A stretch of 7,450 bases of DNA from Gemmatimonadota bacterium (GCA_003221085.1 QHUD01000080.1:1-7450); one strand, 5' to 3'; numbered from the stretch's first letter, positions 1 through 6,177 are shown. Notes: generated by a model from the letters alone, not told the origin. Numbers and translations: made by a program.

Positions 1-1
1 G

Positions 2-460
2 GTGGACGATCTGTTCGCGGGGCGGAACATCACGAGCGAGCACACCGCGACTAACGCGGACGCCTACCGCATGATCGAGCGCGCCCTGGACGACATGACG
101 GCGGGGTTCATCTTCGTGAACGTGATCGAATTCGACCAGAGCTGGGGGCACAGGAACGACGTCCCGGGGTTTCATGAGGGTCTGAAACAGCTCGACGCTT
201 GGATTCCCCGGCTCGAGTCCCGCACCAAGGGAGACGACCTGATCCTTCTCACCGCGGACCACGGGAACGACCCGACCACGCCATCGACGGACCATTCGCG
301 TGAAGCGGTGCCGATCCTGGCGCTGGGCCCGCGGGTGCGGCCGGCGGCGCTCGGGGAGCGGAGCACCTTTGCGGACCTGGGCGCGACCGTCGCCGAGTAC
401 TTCGGCGTGGCGCCGCCGCTCGCGGCGGGGACGTCGTTCCTGTCGGGAGTCTGGGCGTGA
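2..460 (+). CDS. deoB: Phosphopentomutase, C-terminal part (5' end outside window)
   Basis: Phosphopentomutase interconverts (deoxy)ribose 1-phosphate and 5-phosphate, linking nucleoside breakdown to central metabolism in the cytosol. Only the last 152 residues are present; the family is usually about 390-400 residues, and the first codon here (GTG) is internal, not a start. Visible alkaline-phosphatase-superfamily metal motifs, numbered within this fragment, are FDQSWGHRNDV (D45, H50), TADHGNDPT (D86, H87) and TDHSREAVP (H98). The spacings 45-50, 45-86 and 87-98 equal those I recall for the Mn ligands D286, H291, D327, H328 and H339 of the Bacillus cereus enzyme. LFAGRNIT near the beginning and STFADLGATVAEYFG near the end are also typical. 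The phosphorylated threonine lies upstream of the window. The stop overlaps the cdd start (GTGA), suggesting translational coupling within a nucleoside-salvage pair. Confidence 0.95.
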   Translation: MDDLFAGRNITSEHTATNADAYRMIERALDDMTAGFIFVNVIEFDQSWGHRNDVPGFHEGLKQLDAWIPRLESRTKGDDLILLTADHGNDPTTPSTDHSREAVPILALGPRVRPAALGERSTFADLGATVAEYFGVAPPLAAGTSFLSGVWA

Positions 461-846
461 GCGCCGAGCTGGTGCGCCGCGCGCGCGAGGTGCAGAAGAA
501 CGCCTATTGCCCCTACAGCAAGTTCCGGGTCGGCGCGGCGCTCGAGGCGGCCGACGGCCGCGTATTCGTTGGGGCGAACGTCGAAAGCGCCTCCTACGGG
601 CTCACCATCTGCGCTGAACGAATGGCGATCGGCGCCGCGATCGCCGACGGGGCGCGGGGGTTCAGCCGCATCGTCGTGGCGACGGACGTGGACCCACCGG
701 CGTCGCCGTGCGGCGCGTGCCGCCAACTGCTCGCCGAGTTCGGGCTCGACCTCCAGGTGATCGCCGTGGGGCCGAAGACCGAACGGCGCTGGGTGCTGCG
801 CGACCTGCTGCCCGACGCGTTCGCGAAAGCGACGCTCGCCAAGTGA
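457..846 (+). CDS. cdd: Cytidine deaminase
   Basis: Hydrolytic deamination of cytidine and deoxycytidine to uridine and deoxyuridine, in pyrimidine salvage. The 129 residues match the short homotetrameric class (the Bacillus subtilis type is about 136). The zinc site is complete: C52 in TICAERMA, with E54 as the catalytic proton shuttle, and C85 and C88 in SPCGACRQLLAEF. The substrate-binding segment GANVESASYG (N41, E43) and the N-terminal AYCPYSKFRVGAAL are also family signatures. The GTG start at 457 overlaps the deoB TGA by 4 bases. A GGGAG at 445-449 lies 7 bases upstream, a good Shine-Dalgarno match that supports this start. The next gene starts inside the cdd stop, again GTGA. No key residue is missing. 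Confidence 0.96.
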   Translation: MSAELVRRAREVQKNAYCPYSKFRVGAALEAADGRVFVGANVESASYGLTICAERMAIGAAIADGARGFSRIVVATDVDPPASPCGACRQLLAEFGLDLQVIAVGPKTERRWVLRDLLPDAFAKATLAK

Positions 847-2093
847 CGCGGCGCCGGCTCGCGCTGGTCGGCGCCGTGCTGCTCGTCGCGGCCTGCGTGG
901 AGCGGCTCACGGCGCCGGGCCAGTGCCCGGACTTCTGCCCCTCGGGCCAGATCACCATCGTCGATACGCTGCTCACGAGCAGCATCGGCCCGGACTCGTC
1001 GTTCCGCGGCTACGTGCTCGCCTACGAATCCCCCCTGATGCTCGGGGCGCATGTCCCTGGCGCGACGGACACGCTGGACAGCCGGCCGATCTTCCGGGTC
1101 AACGGCGTCGGCGGTCGCTTCATCCTGTCCGCGACCGATACGGGCGCGATCCTGGGCGCTGACTCCGCGCGGCTGCAGCTGTACGTCGTCCGGCGCGACA
1201 CCGCGATGCGCAACCTTCGGCTGCAGCTCTACCGGTTACCCATCGGGATAGATACCGGTACCACGTTCGGCTCCGTGGCGGGACCGTTCACCGATTCGCT
1301 CGTCCGCACCGTGAACATCGACACGCTGCTCGCGCGGCCGGGCGGGAAGGACGCGGTGACAGGGGACAGCATCGTGGTGGACACGACCAACCACCGCCTG
1401 GTGCTGTCGCTCAAGCTCGATACGGCGGCGGCGCGCTACGTGGTGACGGATTCCGGCACGGTGGCCTACGGCATTCGCCTCGCCGCCGACAACTTCGCCA
1501 GCATCGCGTTGGGCAAAGGCGCCGTTGGTCCCGTACTCCAGTGGTACCTCCGCGTCGACTCGCTGGGAACCACCGTGCCGCGCAGGCCGAGTATCCTCAG
1601 CGCGCCGTTCGCGAGCTTCGTGTTCGCTCCGTCACCCGCCCCGCTCGACTCCACGCTCGCCGTGGGCGGCGTGCCGTCGGCGCATAGCCTGTTGCGGGTC
1701 GCGTTTCCGAAGTTCATCAGGGATTCGTCGCAGATCATCCGCGCCACGCTCTCTCTTGTACCGGCCGTCGCGGCCCGGGGGGCACCCGCCGACTCGTTTG
1801 CGATCGAGGCGCGCACCGTGTTCGCCGACTTCGGGGGCAAGTCCCCGATCGACCCGCGACTCGGCAACACGACAGTCATTCATCCCGGATCGACGGACAC
1901 CGTGAAGATCGAGGTGACGAATCTGCTCCAGCTGTGGGCTGCGGACTCGACCCACCCGACCACACTCGTCTTGCGGCCCCAGGCGGAAGCCCAGTTCCTC
2001 GGCGAGATCCGTTTCTATCCCTCCGTCGCCGCGGCGGTCCGACCGACGTTACAGGTGACGTTCGTGCGGCGATTCCCGTTCGGGGTGCCATGA
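843..2093 (+). CDS. Hypothetical lipoprotein, unrecognised family
   Basis: I do not recognise this 416-residue protein. The start chosen is the GTG at 843, which overlaps the cdd stop; the frame is open back to 708, but the extra codons lie over cdd and read as Arg/Ala-rich shadow. From 843 the N-terminus is MTRRRLALVGAVLLVAAC, a lipoprotein signal with the lipobox at C18. A second cysteine pair follows (C28, C32 in QCPDFCP). The mature part is rich in Thr, Ser, Asp and Val, with alternating beta-strand patterns and no membrane segment. RLQLY occurs twice 16 residues apart (DNA around 1170 and 1218), hinting at duplicated strands. The end (TLVLRPQAEAQFLGEIRFYP, then RPTLQVTF) loosely recalls DNRLRE- or DUF4270-like surface lipoproteins; that is a weak resemblance. 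Its stop overlaps the next start (ATGA), so the two envelope proteins may be made together. Function unknown. Confidence 0.78.
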   Translation: MTRRRLALVGAVLLVAACVERLTAPGQCPDFCPSGQITIVDTLLTSSIGPDSSFRGYVLAYESPLMLGAHVPGATDTLDSRPIFRVNGVGGRFILSATDTGAILGADSARLQLYVVRRDTAMRNLRLQLYRLPIGIDTGTTFGSVAGPFTDSLVRTVNIDTLLARPGGKDAVTGDSIVVDTTNHRLVLSLKLDTAAARYVVTDSGTVAYGIRLAADNFASIALGKGAVGPVLQWYLRVDSLGTTVPRRPSILSAPFASFVFAPSPAPLDSTLAVGGVPSAHSLLRVAFPKFIRDSSQIIRATLSLVPAVAARGAPADSFAIEARTVFADFGGKSPIDPRLGNTTVIHPGSTDTVKIEVTNLLQLWAADSTHPTTLVLRPQAEAQFLGEIRFYPSVAAAVRPTLQVTFVRRFPFGVP

Positions 2094-3226
2094 GACGGCC
2101 GGACAGTTGGACGGGTGGACGGGCGGCCGGGACGGCGGTGGTCCTCGCCGCGGTGGTCCTGTCCGCCAGTCCGCTGGACCGCCTGTCCGCCCAAGACTCT
2201 CAGTTCGGGATCCGCGGCCTCGGCACGCCCGGCCGGTGGGAATCGGTGCGCTCGCGCTCCACCGGCGGCGCGTTCGGTCCCTTTGACCCGTTGTCGCCGC
2301 TGACCGACGCGCCGCTCGCTGACATCGGCCAGCTCACGGCGACCGCCGCGGGTGGCACGTCGAATCGCGATGCCACGATCGTCGGTACGACCACGAGGCT
2401 CCGCGCCACCCGGTTCCCCGTGATGGGCGTGGCCGGCCCCGTGGGGCCGCGCGTCGCGGTCGCGGCCGGGTTCACGACCTACCTCGACAAGTCGTGGGAC
2501 GTGACGTTGCGCGACTCCTTGCTGTTGCGGGGCACACTGCAACGCTACACCGACGAGGTTGTGAGCGACGGGAGCGTGGCGGACGTGCGATTCGCGGTGG
2601 CGGCCCGGCTGTCGCGCCGCATCGCGATCGGTGCCGGAGTGCATGTGCTCGCGGGTTCGACCCGCGAGACGGCCGAGCGACGGTTCGACGACTCGACGTT
2701 CCACACGGTGCAGCAGTCCGCCGACGTGCGCTATGACGGGCTCGGCGTGTCGGGGAGCGTCCTCCTCGGCATCGCTCCGGGTTTGAGCATCGTGGCATGG
2801 GCGCGGAGCGACAACCGCCTGCGGGCCCAGGTGGCCGACACGACGAGTGACGTGACCGACCTGCCGCTCATGGCGGGTGGCGGCCTGTTGTTCGCGCCCA
2901 GCCCGAGCGCCCGGTTCGCGGCATCGGCGGCGTGGCGATCTTGGTCGAAGGCGGGCGCGGGCGCGTTCGACACGTGGAACTGGTCCGCAGGGGCGGAGTT
3001 CGGCTCCCGCCGGATGCCGATCCGCTTTGGCGCGCGTGGGGGGCAGTTTCCGTTCGGCCCGGGGACCAAGGCGCCGACCGAGGCCGCGGCATCGGTAGGA
3101 ACCGGCCGCGCGTTTGCGCAGGGCCGGGCAGTCATCGATCTGGGCCTCGAGCGGCTGGAGCGTCGCAGCGCAGGGCTAACTGAGCGCGTGTGGACCATGC
3201 TCGTCGGGATCACCGTGCGGCCGTGA
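2090..3226 (+). CDS. Hypothetical exported protein, probable outer-membrane beta-barrel
   Basis: An unrecognised protein of 378 residues from the ATG at 2090, which overlaps the lipoprotein stop; longer in-frame starts (from 1934) only cover the previous gene. Residues 1-35 look like a Sec signal peptide: Arg-containing start, hydrophobic AGTAVVLAAVVLSAS, then LSAQD as a plausible signal peptidase I site. The mature protein begins FGIRGLGTPGRW, followed by a Gly/Ser/Ala-rich stretch and many alternating strands (for example RVAVAAGFTTYLD, VRFAVAARLSRRIAIGAGVHVLAG, LGVSGSVLLGIAPGLSIVAWAR, GLERLERRSAGLTERVWTMLVGITV). No hydrophobic alpha-helix follows the signal. This pattern fits an outer-membrane barrel similar in style to FadL/OmpP1-like proteins, but I see no family-defining motif. 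An 11-base direct repeat (GCGGTGGTCCT at 2135 and 2150) encodes the AVVL...AVVL of the signal peptide. Its stop overlaps mtaB (GTGA). Confidence 0.72.
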   Translation: MRRPDSWTGGRAAGTAVVLAAVVLSASPLDRLSAQDSQFGIRGLGTPGRWESVRSRSTGGAFGPFDPLSPLTDAPLADIGQLTATAAGGTSNRDATIVGTTTRLRATRFPVMGVAGPVGPRVAVAAGFTTYLDKSWDVTLRDSLLLRGTLQRYTDEVVSDGSVADVRFAVAARLSRRIAIGAGVHVLAGSTRETAERRFDDSTFHTVQQSADVRYDGLGVSGSVLLGIAPGLSIVAWARSDNRLRAQVADTTSDVTDLPLMAGGGLLFAPSPSARFAASAAWRSWSKAGAGAFDTWNWSAGAEFGSRRMPIRFGARGGQFPFGPGTKAPTEAAASVGTGRAFAQGRAVIDLGLERLERRSAGLTERVWTMLVGITVRP

Positions 3227-4524
3227 ACGTCTACTTCCACACCTTCGGTTGCAGGGCCAACCAGTACGACACCGCGCTGGTGCGCCAGGCGTTCGCGGAG
3301 CAGGGAGTCGTGGCGGTGGACGACCCGGCCGCCGCGGACCTCGCGATCGTGAATTCGTGTACGGTGACCCAGGAAAGCGAGGCGAAGCTGAGGCGTCTGA
3401 TACGCCGGCTTGCGCGACGGGGGGGCGTCGAGACCGTGGTGATGGGCTGCGCCGCGGCGCGCGATGGCGGCGCGATCGCTGCACTGCCGAGCGTCCGCGC
3501 GGTGGTGGGTGGCTCAGACCCAGGGCGGGTGCTCGGGGCTGCCGGGGTGACCACCTCCCTCAAGGTAGGGGCGCAGCATGCTGCGCCCCTACGCCCGCAG
3601 GCGGCGAGGTCGCGCGGTCTGCTCAAGATCCAGGATGGCTGCGACGAGCACTGCACCTTCTGTGCGACCACCATCGCGCGCGGGGCGAATCGGTCGAGGG
3701 GGATTCCCGAGCTGGTGGAGGAAGCACGGGCACTCGGGGCGCACCACGCGGAGATTGTGCTGACGGGGATTCACATCGGGACGTATGGGCAAGACCGCTC
3801 CCGGTGGACCGACCCCGGGGCCGTGCCCCGGGGTTCAAACCAGGGTCCCGGTCCCGATAGCCCCGGGGCGCGGCCCCGGGGTTGGTCTACCCTGGGCGAC
3901 CTCCTCGAAGCCCTGATCTCCGCTGTTCCCTCAGTCCGTTTTCGGCTCTCCTCGATCGAAGCGACCGAAGTCGACGACACGATCGCTCGCCTTCTGATCC
4001 GGGCCCCCGCCCACCTCGCGGCTCATCTCCACGCGCCGCTCCAGTCCGGGTCGAATCGGATCCTCAAGCGCATGGGCCGTCATTGGTACACCGCCGAATC
4101 GTACCGCGCCCGGCTGGAGTGGCTCGCGGAGCGGCTGCCCGTGTTCGGACTTGGCGCGGACATCATCGCGGGCTTCCCCGGCGAAGGCGCTAGCGACCAC
4201 CGCGAGACGGTCGCGCTGGTGGACGCGCTGCCGTTCACCTACCTGCACGTGTTTCCCTACAGCGAGCGTCCCGGTGCGGCGTCGGAGCGACTGGGCGGGC
4301 GCGTACCCCCCGGCGCGATCCGCGACCGCGCGCGCGAGCTGCGCGAGCGCGGTGACGCGAAGGCCCGGGCCTACCGGGCGCACCGACGCGGGCAACGAGC
4401 CGATGGCGTGCTGTGTGGTCGGGGCGACGGGAAGATCGAGGTCCTGACGGAGGACTACCTTTCGGTCTATCTTCCCACGCATGAGTGGAACGGTCGCCCC
4501 CGATTCGAGGTGACGGTTCGCTGA
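3223..4524 (+). CDS. mtaB: tRNA (N6-threonylcarbamoyladenosine(37)-C2)-methylthiotransferase MtaB
   Basis: Radical SAM enzyme that adds a methylthio group to t6A at position 37 of ANN-decoding tRNAs (ms2t6A). From the GTG at 3223 it has 433 residues. The UPF0004 domain carries cluster cysteines C10 (HTFGCRANQ), C46 (NSCTVT) and C76 (MGCAA). The radical SAM cluster is C140, C144, C147 in QDGCDEHCTFC. MtaB rather than MiaB is indicated by NSCTVT, LTGIHIGTYG, PLQSGSNRILKRM, GADIIAGFPGE and LHVFPYSERPG. The C-terminal TRAM-like part (from about 385) is short. Two stretches look foreign: residues 115-124 (VGAQHAAPLR), encoded by a 28-bp palindrome in the interdomain linker, and about residues 194-223 (Pro/Gly/Arg-rich), encoded by an 89-bp inverted-repeat element between TYGQD and LGDLLEAL. 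Both keep the frame open and miss every cluster cysteine, so the enzyme is probably active. miaB follows after 2 bases. Confidence 0.93.
   Translation: MNVYFHTFGCRANQYDTALVRQAFAEQGVVAVDDPAAADLAIVNSCTVTQESEAKLRRLIRRLARRGGVETVVMGCAAARDGGAIAALPSVRAVVGGSDPGRVLGAAGVTTSLKVGAQHAAPLRPQAARSRGLLKIQDGCDEHCTFCATTIARGANRSRGIPELVEEARALGAHHAEIVLTGIHIGTYGQDRSRWTDPGAVPRGSNQGPGPDSPGARPRGWSTLGDLLEALISAVPSVRFRLSSIEATEVDDTIARLLIRAPAHLAAHLHAPLQSGSNRILKRMGRHWYTAESYRARLEWLAERLPVFGLGADIIAGFPGEGASDHRETVALVDALPFTYLHVFPYSERPGAASERLGGRVPPGAIRDRARELRERGDAKARAYRAHRRGQRADGVLCGRGDGKIEVLTEDYLSVYLPTHEWNGRPRFEVTVR
3565..3592. repeat. Perfect 28-bp palindrome inserted in frame in mtaB
   Basis: The left arm GTAGGGGCGCAGCA is followed at once by its exact reverse complement, centred between 3578 and 3579; the bases just outside (G3564 and G3593) do not pair. 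It begins exactly on a codon boundary and encodes VGAQHAAPL, plus the first base of an Arg codon. It lies in the poorly conserved linker between the UPF0004 domain and the radical SAM core, so it should be tolerated. Palindromes of the GTAGGGGCG...CGCCCCTAC type are, as I recall, dispersed in many copies in several bacterial phyla; that is memory, not a search. Confidence 0.93.
3803..3891. repeat. 89-bp composite inverted-repeat element inside mtaB
   Basis: Two 33-base copies lie in inverted orientation (3803-3835 and 3859-3891), matching at 29 of 33 positions and separated by 23 bases. Each copy contains its own hairpin: ACCCCGGGGC at 3812-3821 pairs with 3825-3834 across a 3-base loop, and CCCCGGGGC at 3861-3869 pairs with 3873-3881 across a 3-base loop. 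The spacer holds GGTCCC twice in tandem (3844-3855). The encoded peptide (about residues 194-223) is rich in Pro, Gly and Arg and separates two conserved MtaB segments. No transposase is present, so this is a small non-autonomous or REP-like element. The transcript could form two short hairpins or one long one. There is no U tract, so it is not an intrinsic terminator. Confidence 0.88.
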
Positions 4525-4526
4525 CC

Positions 4527-5870
4527 ATGCCGCGCATCTACATCGAGACCTACGGCTGCCAGATGAACGTCTCCGACTCCGAGCTGATGCTCGGCGTGTT
4601 GGAGCACGACGGGTACGTGCGTACCGACGATCCCGTGCAGGCCGACGTCGTGCTGGTGAACACGTGCGCCGTCCGCGACCATGCCGAGCAGAAGGTGCTG
4701 TCACGCCTGGGCGAGCTGAAGCGCCTCAAGCGCCAGGGTGGGGTGCTGGGGGTGGTGGGGTGCATGGCGCAGCGACTCGGGCCCCGGTTGCTCGAACGCG
4801 TGCCGCAGGTCGACCTCGTCGTCGGTCCGGACGGCTACCGTGGACTGCCCGAGCTGATCGCCCGGGCGCGCGCGGGGGAGCGGACGGCGGACATCGTGTT
4901 CAAGCGATGGGAGCACTACGAGGACATGCCGCCGGTACGGGGCGACGCCGTGTCGGCATTCGTCACCGTGCAGCGTGGCTGCGATTATCGGTGCACCTTC
5001 TGCATCGTTCCGATGACGCGGGGGCCGGAGCGGAGCCGCAAGTTGGAGGACGTGGTGCGCGAGGTGACCGATCTCGCCCGCGCCGGCACCACCGAGGTGA
5101 CGCTCCTTGGCCAGACCGTCAACAGCTACGACGACGGCACGCACGACTTCGCCGACCTGCTGCGCGCGGTCGGGGGAATCCCCGGCGTGCGACGCCTGCG
5201 ATTCACGTCGCCCTATCCTACGGATTTCACCGAGCGCGCCGTGGCGGCGGTGGCACAGACCCCCGCGGTGTGCGAGCACGTGCACCTCCCGGTGCAGAGC
5301 GGCTCGTCGCGTGTCCTCAAGCGCATGCTGCGGCGCTACGATCGGGAACACTATCTCGACGTGGTCGCCGCGCTGCGCGCCGCGGTGCGCGAGATCGCCC
5401 TCACCACCGACATCATTGTCGGATTCCCGGGCGAGACCGAAGCCGACTTCGAGGAAACGCTGTCCCTCGTCGAGCTGGTGGGGTTCGACGACGCGTACAC
5501 CTTCAAGTACTCGCCGCGCGAAGGGACGCCCGCCACCCGGCTCAAGGATGCCGTGCCCGACACCGTGGCGGGGGAGCGCCTCGAGCGCCTGGTCGCCGCG
5601 GTGCGTGGCATCGCCCGCCGCCGGAACGTCGCGCTGGTCGGCAGCACCCACGAGGTGCTGGTCGAGGGGCGGGCCAAGCGAGGCGACCTGCTGCAGGGCC
5701 GCACCCGCACGAACAAGGTGGCGCTCTTCGCGGGCCCCGACGCCTGGATCGGCGGTTACCGCGATGTGCGCTTCACCGGCACCACGGGCTCGACTTTCAC
5801 GGCCCTGCCGCTCGGCTGGGTGCAGGGGGGGCAGGGGGGCCAGGGGGGGGAGCTCGCCGTCGTGGGGTGA
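4527..5870 (+). CDS. miaB: tRNA-2-methylthio-N6-dimethylallyladenosine synthase MiaB
   Basis: Radical SAM methylthiotransferase that converts i6A37 to ms2i6A37 in tRNAs reading UNN codons. 447 residues from the ATG at 4527. The frame is open back to 4485, but ETYGCQMNVSDSE near residue 10 places the true N-terminus at 4527. UPF0004 cluster cysteines: C11, C47 (VNTCAVRDHAE), C79 (GCMAQR). Radical SAM cluster: C152, C156, C159 in QRGCDYRCTFCIVP, followed by the MiaB hallmark TRGPERSR. Others: LLGQTVNSY, FTSPYP, HLPVQSGSSRVLKRM, TDIIVGFPGETEADFEET, FKYSPREGTPA. A TRAM domain occupies about 372-430. The last residues are odd: three QGG units from a G-rich 9-base repeat after the TRAM domain. A GAGGTGA at 4507-4513 is the nearest Shine-Dalgarno-like sequence, 13 bases from the ATG, which is long. 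Its stop overlaps comFB. Confidence 0.96.
   Translation: MPRIYIETYGCQMNVSDSELMLGVLEHDGYVRTDDPVQADVVLVNTCAVRDHAEQKVLSRLGELKRLKRQGGVLGVVGCMAQRLGPRLLERVPQVDLVVGPDGYRGLPELIARARAGERTADIVFKRWEHYEDMPPVRGDAVSAFVTVQRGCDYRCTFCIVPMTRGPERSRKLEDVVREVTDLARAGTTEVTLLGQTVNSYDDGTHDFADLLRAVGGIPGVRRLRFTSPYPTDFTERAVAAVAQTPAVCEHVHLPVQSGSSRVLKRMLRRYDREHYLDVVAALRAAVREIALTTDIIVGFPGETEADFEETLSLVELVGFDDAYTFKYSPREGTPATRLKDAVPDTVAGERLERLVAAVRGIARRRNVALVGSTHEVLVEGRAKRGDLLQGRTRTNKVALFAGPDAWIGGYRDVRFTGTTGSTFTALPLGWVQGGQGGQGGELAVVG
4736..4760 (+). other. G-quadruplex-type motif within miaB
   Basis: Four G runs (4736-4738, 4740-4743, 4748-4752, 4757-4760) are separated by loops of 1, 4 and 4 bases on the coding strand, meeting the usual G3+ N1-7 pattern. 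The segment encodes the Gly/Val-rich strand just before cluster cysteine C79. In a high-GC genome with GGG glycine codons this may have no role. Confidence 0.5.
5823..5850 (+). repeat. Three 9-base CAG-plus-G-run tandem units at the 3' end of miaB
   Basis: Units lie at 5823-5831, 5832-5840 and 5841-5849, differing only in the last base of the second, with an extra G at 5850. G runs of 7, 6 and 8 result. The 9-base period keeps the frame and encodes QGG three times. Single-base changes in the G runs would not keep the frame: one extra G moves reading into the comFB frame, which has no stop before 6146. Confidence 0.9.
5864..5870 (+). promoter_or_regulatory. Shine-Dalgarno-like GGGGTGA, supports an alternative comFB start
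   Basis: GGGGTGA matches the GGAGGTGA consensus except for one base and stands 5 bases before a GTG at 5876. It favours that GTG (90-residue product) over the overlapping GTG at 5867 (93 residues), whose nearest match, GGAG at 5849-5852, is 14 bases away. The overlap pattern in the rest of the operon favours 5867. The two products differ by only three residues, outside the conserved domain. Confidence 0.35.
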
Positions 5871-6148
5871 CGAACGTGACGTTCGAGGTGGTGCAGCGGG
5901 AGTATGCAAAGTTGCGTCCCCAGCTGCCCCGGTTCTGCGGCTGCGAGACATGCCGGGGAGATGTGCTCGTGTTCGCGCTCAATCGCCTCGCGCCGAGCTA
6001 TGTCTCCACGCCCCAGGGCGAAGTGCTGGTCGAGCTGCGACTCGACAGCGACCAGGAAAAGGCCAAGCTGGACGTGGCGCTGCTCGAGGGGTTCCGCAAG
6101 GTAGGGCTCGCGCCGCGCTGCGGGGCGACGCCTGTACAGCTGATGTAG
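5867..6148 (+). CDS. comFB: ComFB-family protein (late competence / cyclic dinucleotide receptor family)
   Basis: Small cytosolic protein of 93 residues from the GTG at 5867 (90 if the GTG at 5876 is used). The core CGCETCRGDVLVFALNRLAP, followed by SYV (residues 24-43), aligns closely with the segment CTCQVCQNDVLALSLNKVSP then SYV that I recall for Bacillus subtilis ComFB; the N-terminal helix (VVQREYAKLRPQLPRF) also fits. C24, C26 and C29 keep the family spacing, and C85 could be a fourth zinc ligand, as in the B. subtilis protein, which binds zinc through four cysteines as I recall. B. subtilis ComFB lies in the comF operon, though its role in transformation is unclear; recent work describes ComFB proteins as cyclic di-nucleotide receptors. 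Its position between miaB and comEC suggests a link to DNA uptake, which is inference. It shares the comEC frame and ends 18 bases before it. Confidence 0.88.
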   Translation: MTNVTFEVVQREYAKLRPQLPRFCGCETCRGDVLVFALNRLAPSYVSTPQGEVLVELRLDSDQEKAKLDVALLEGFRKVGLAPRCGATPVQLM

Positions 6149-6155
6149 TCCGCTA

Positions 6156-6177
6156 GGCGGCCCGAGATGCGGCCGCC
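6156..6177 (+). promoter_or_regulatory. Hairpin enclosing the comEC start codon
   Basis: GGCGGCC (6156-6162) is the exact reverse complement of GGCCGCC (6171-6177). The 8-base loop, CGAGATGC, contains the ATG of comEC (6167-6169). A 7-bp all-G/C stem would cover the space where a Shine-Dalgarno should lie; none is visible. It may limit initiation or require coupling to comFB translation. Chance is possible in such GC-rich DNA. Confidence 0.5.

Noticed and set aside
708..842. N-terminal extension of the lipoprotein gene upstream of 843
   Set aside because: The extension lies over conserved cdd codons and would bury the lipoprotein signal; the GTG at 843 overlaps the cdd stop as elsewhere in the operon.
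1230..1260. Inverted repeat TACCGGT / ACCGGTA in the lipoprotein gene
   Set aside because: The arms are built around the self-complementary hexamer ACCGGT, with a 17-base loop; within chance expectation.
1934..2089. N-terminal extension of the exported protein gene
   Set aside because: It overlaps the conserved-looking end of the lipoprotein gene and would push the signal peptide inward; the ATG at 2090 explains it.
2434..2449. CGGCCCC-GT-GGGGCCG inverted repeat in the exported protein gene
   Set aside because: The loop is only 2 bases and the coding sense (AGPVGP) is ordinary; likely chance in GC-rich DNA, and not a copy of the mtaB element.
2015..2704. Open frame of 229 codons on the minus strand
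   Set aside because: Antisense to the exported protein, Arg/Gly/His-rich, no start context or motif.
3812..3834. GC hairpin considered as a rho-independent terminator
   Set aside because: It lies inside mtaB with intact conserved sequence on both sides and is not followed by a T run.
4701..5951. Open frame of 416 codons on the minus strand
   Set aside because: Antisense shadow of miaB; low-complexity Arg/His/Ala composition and no recognisable motif.
6026..6055. CTGGTCG / CGACCAG inverted repeat in comFB
   Set aside because: 7-bp arms with a 16-base loop inside conserved coding sequence; chance is the simplest explanation.
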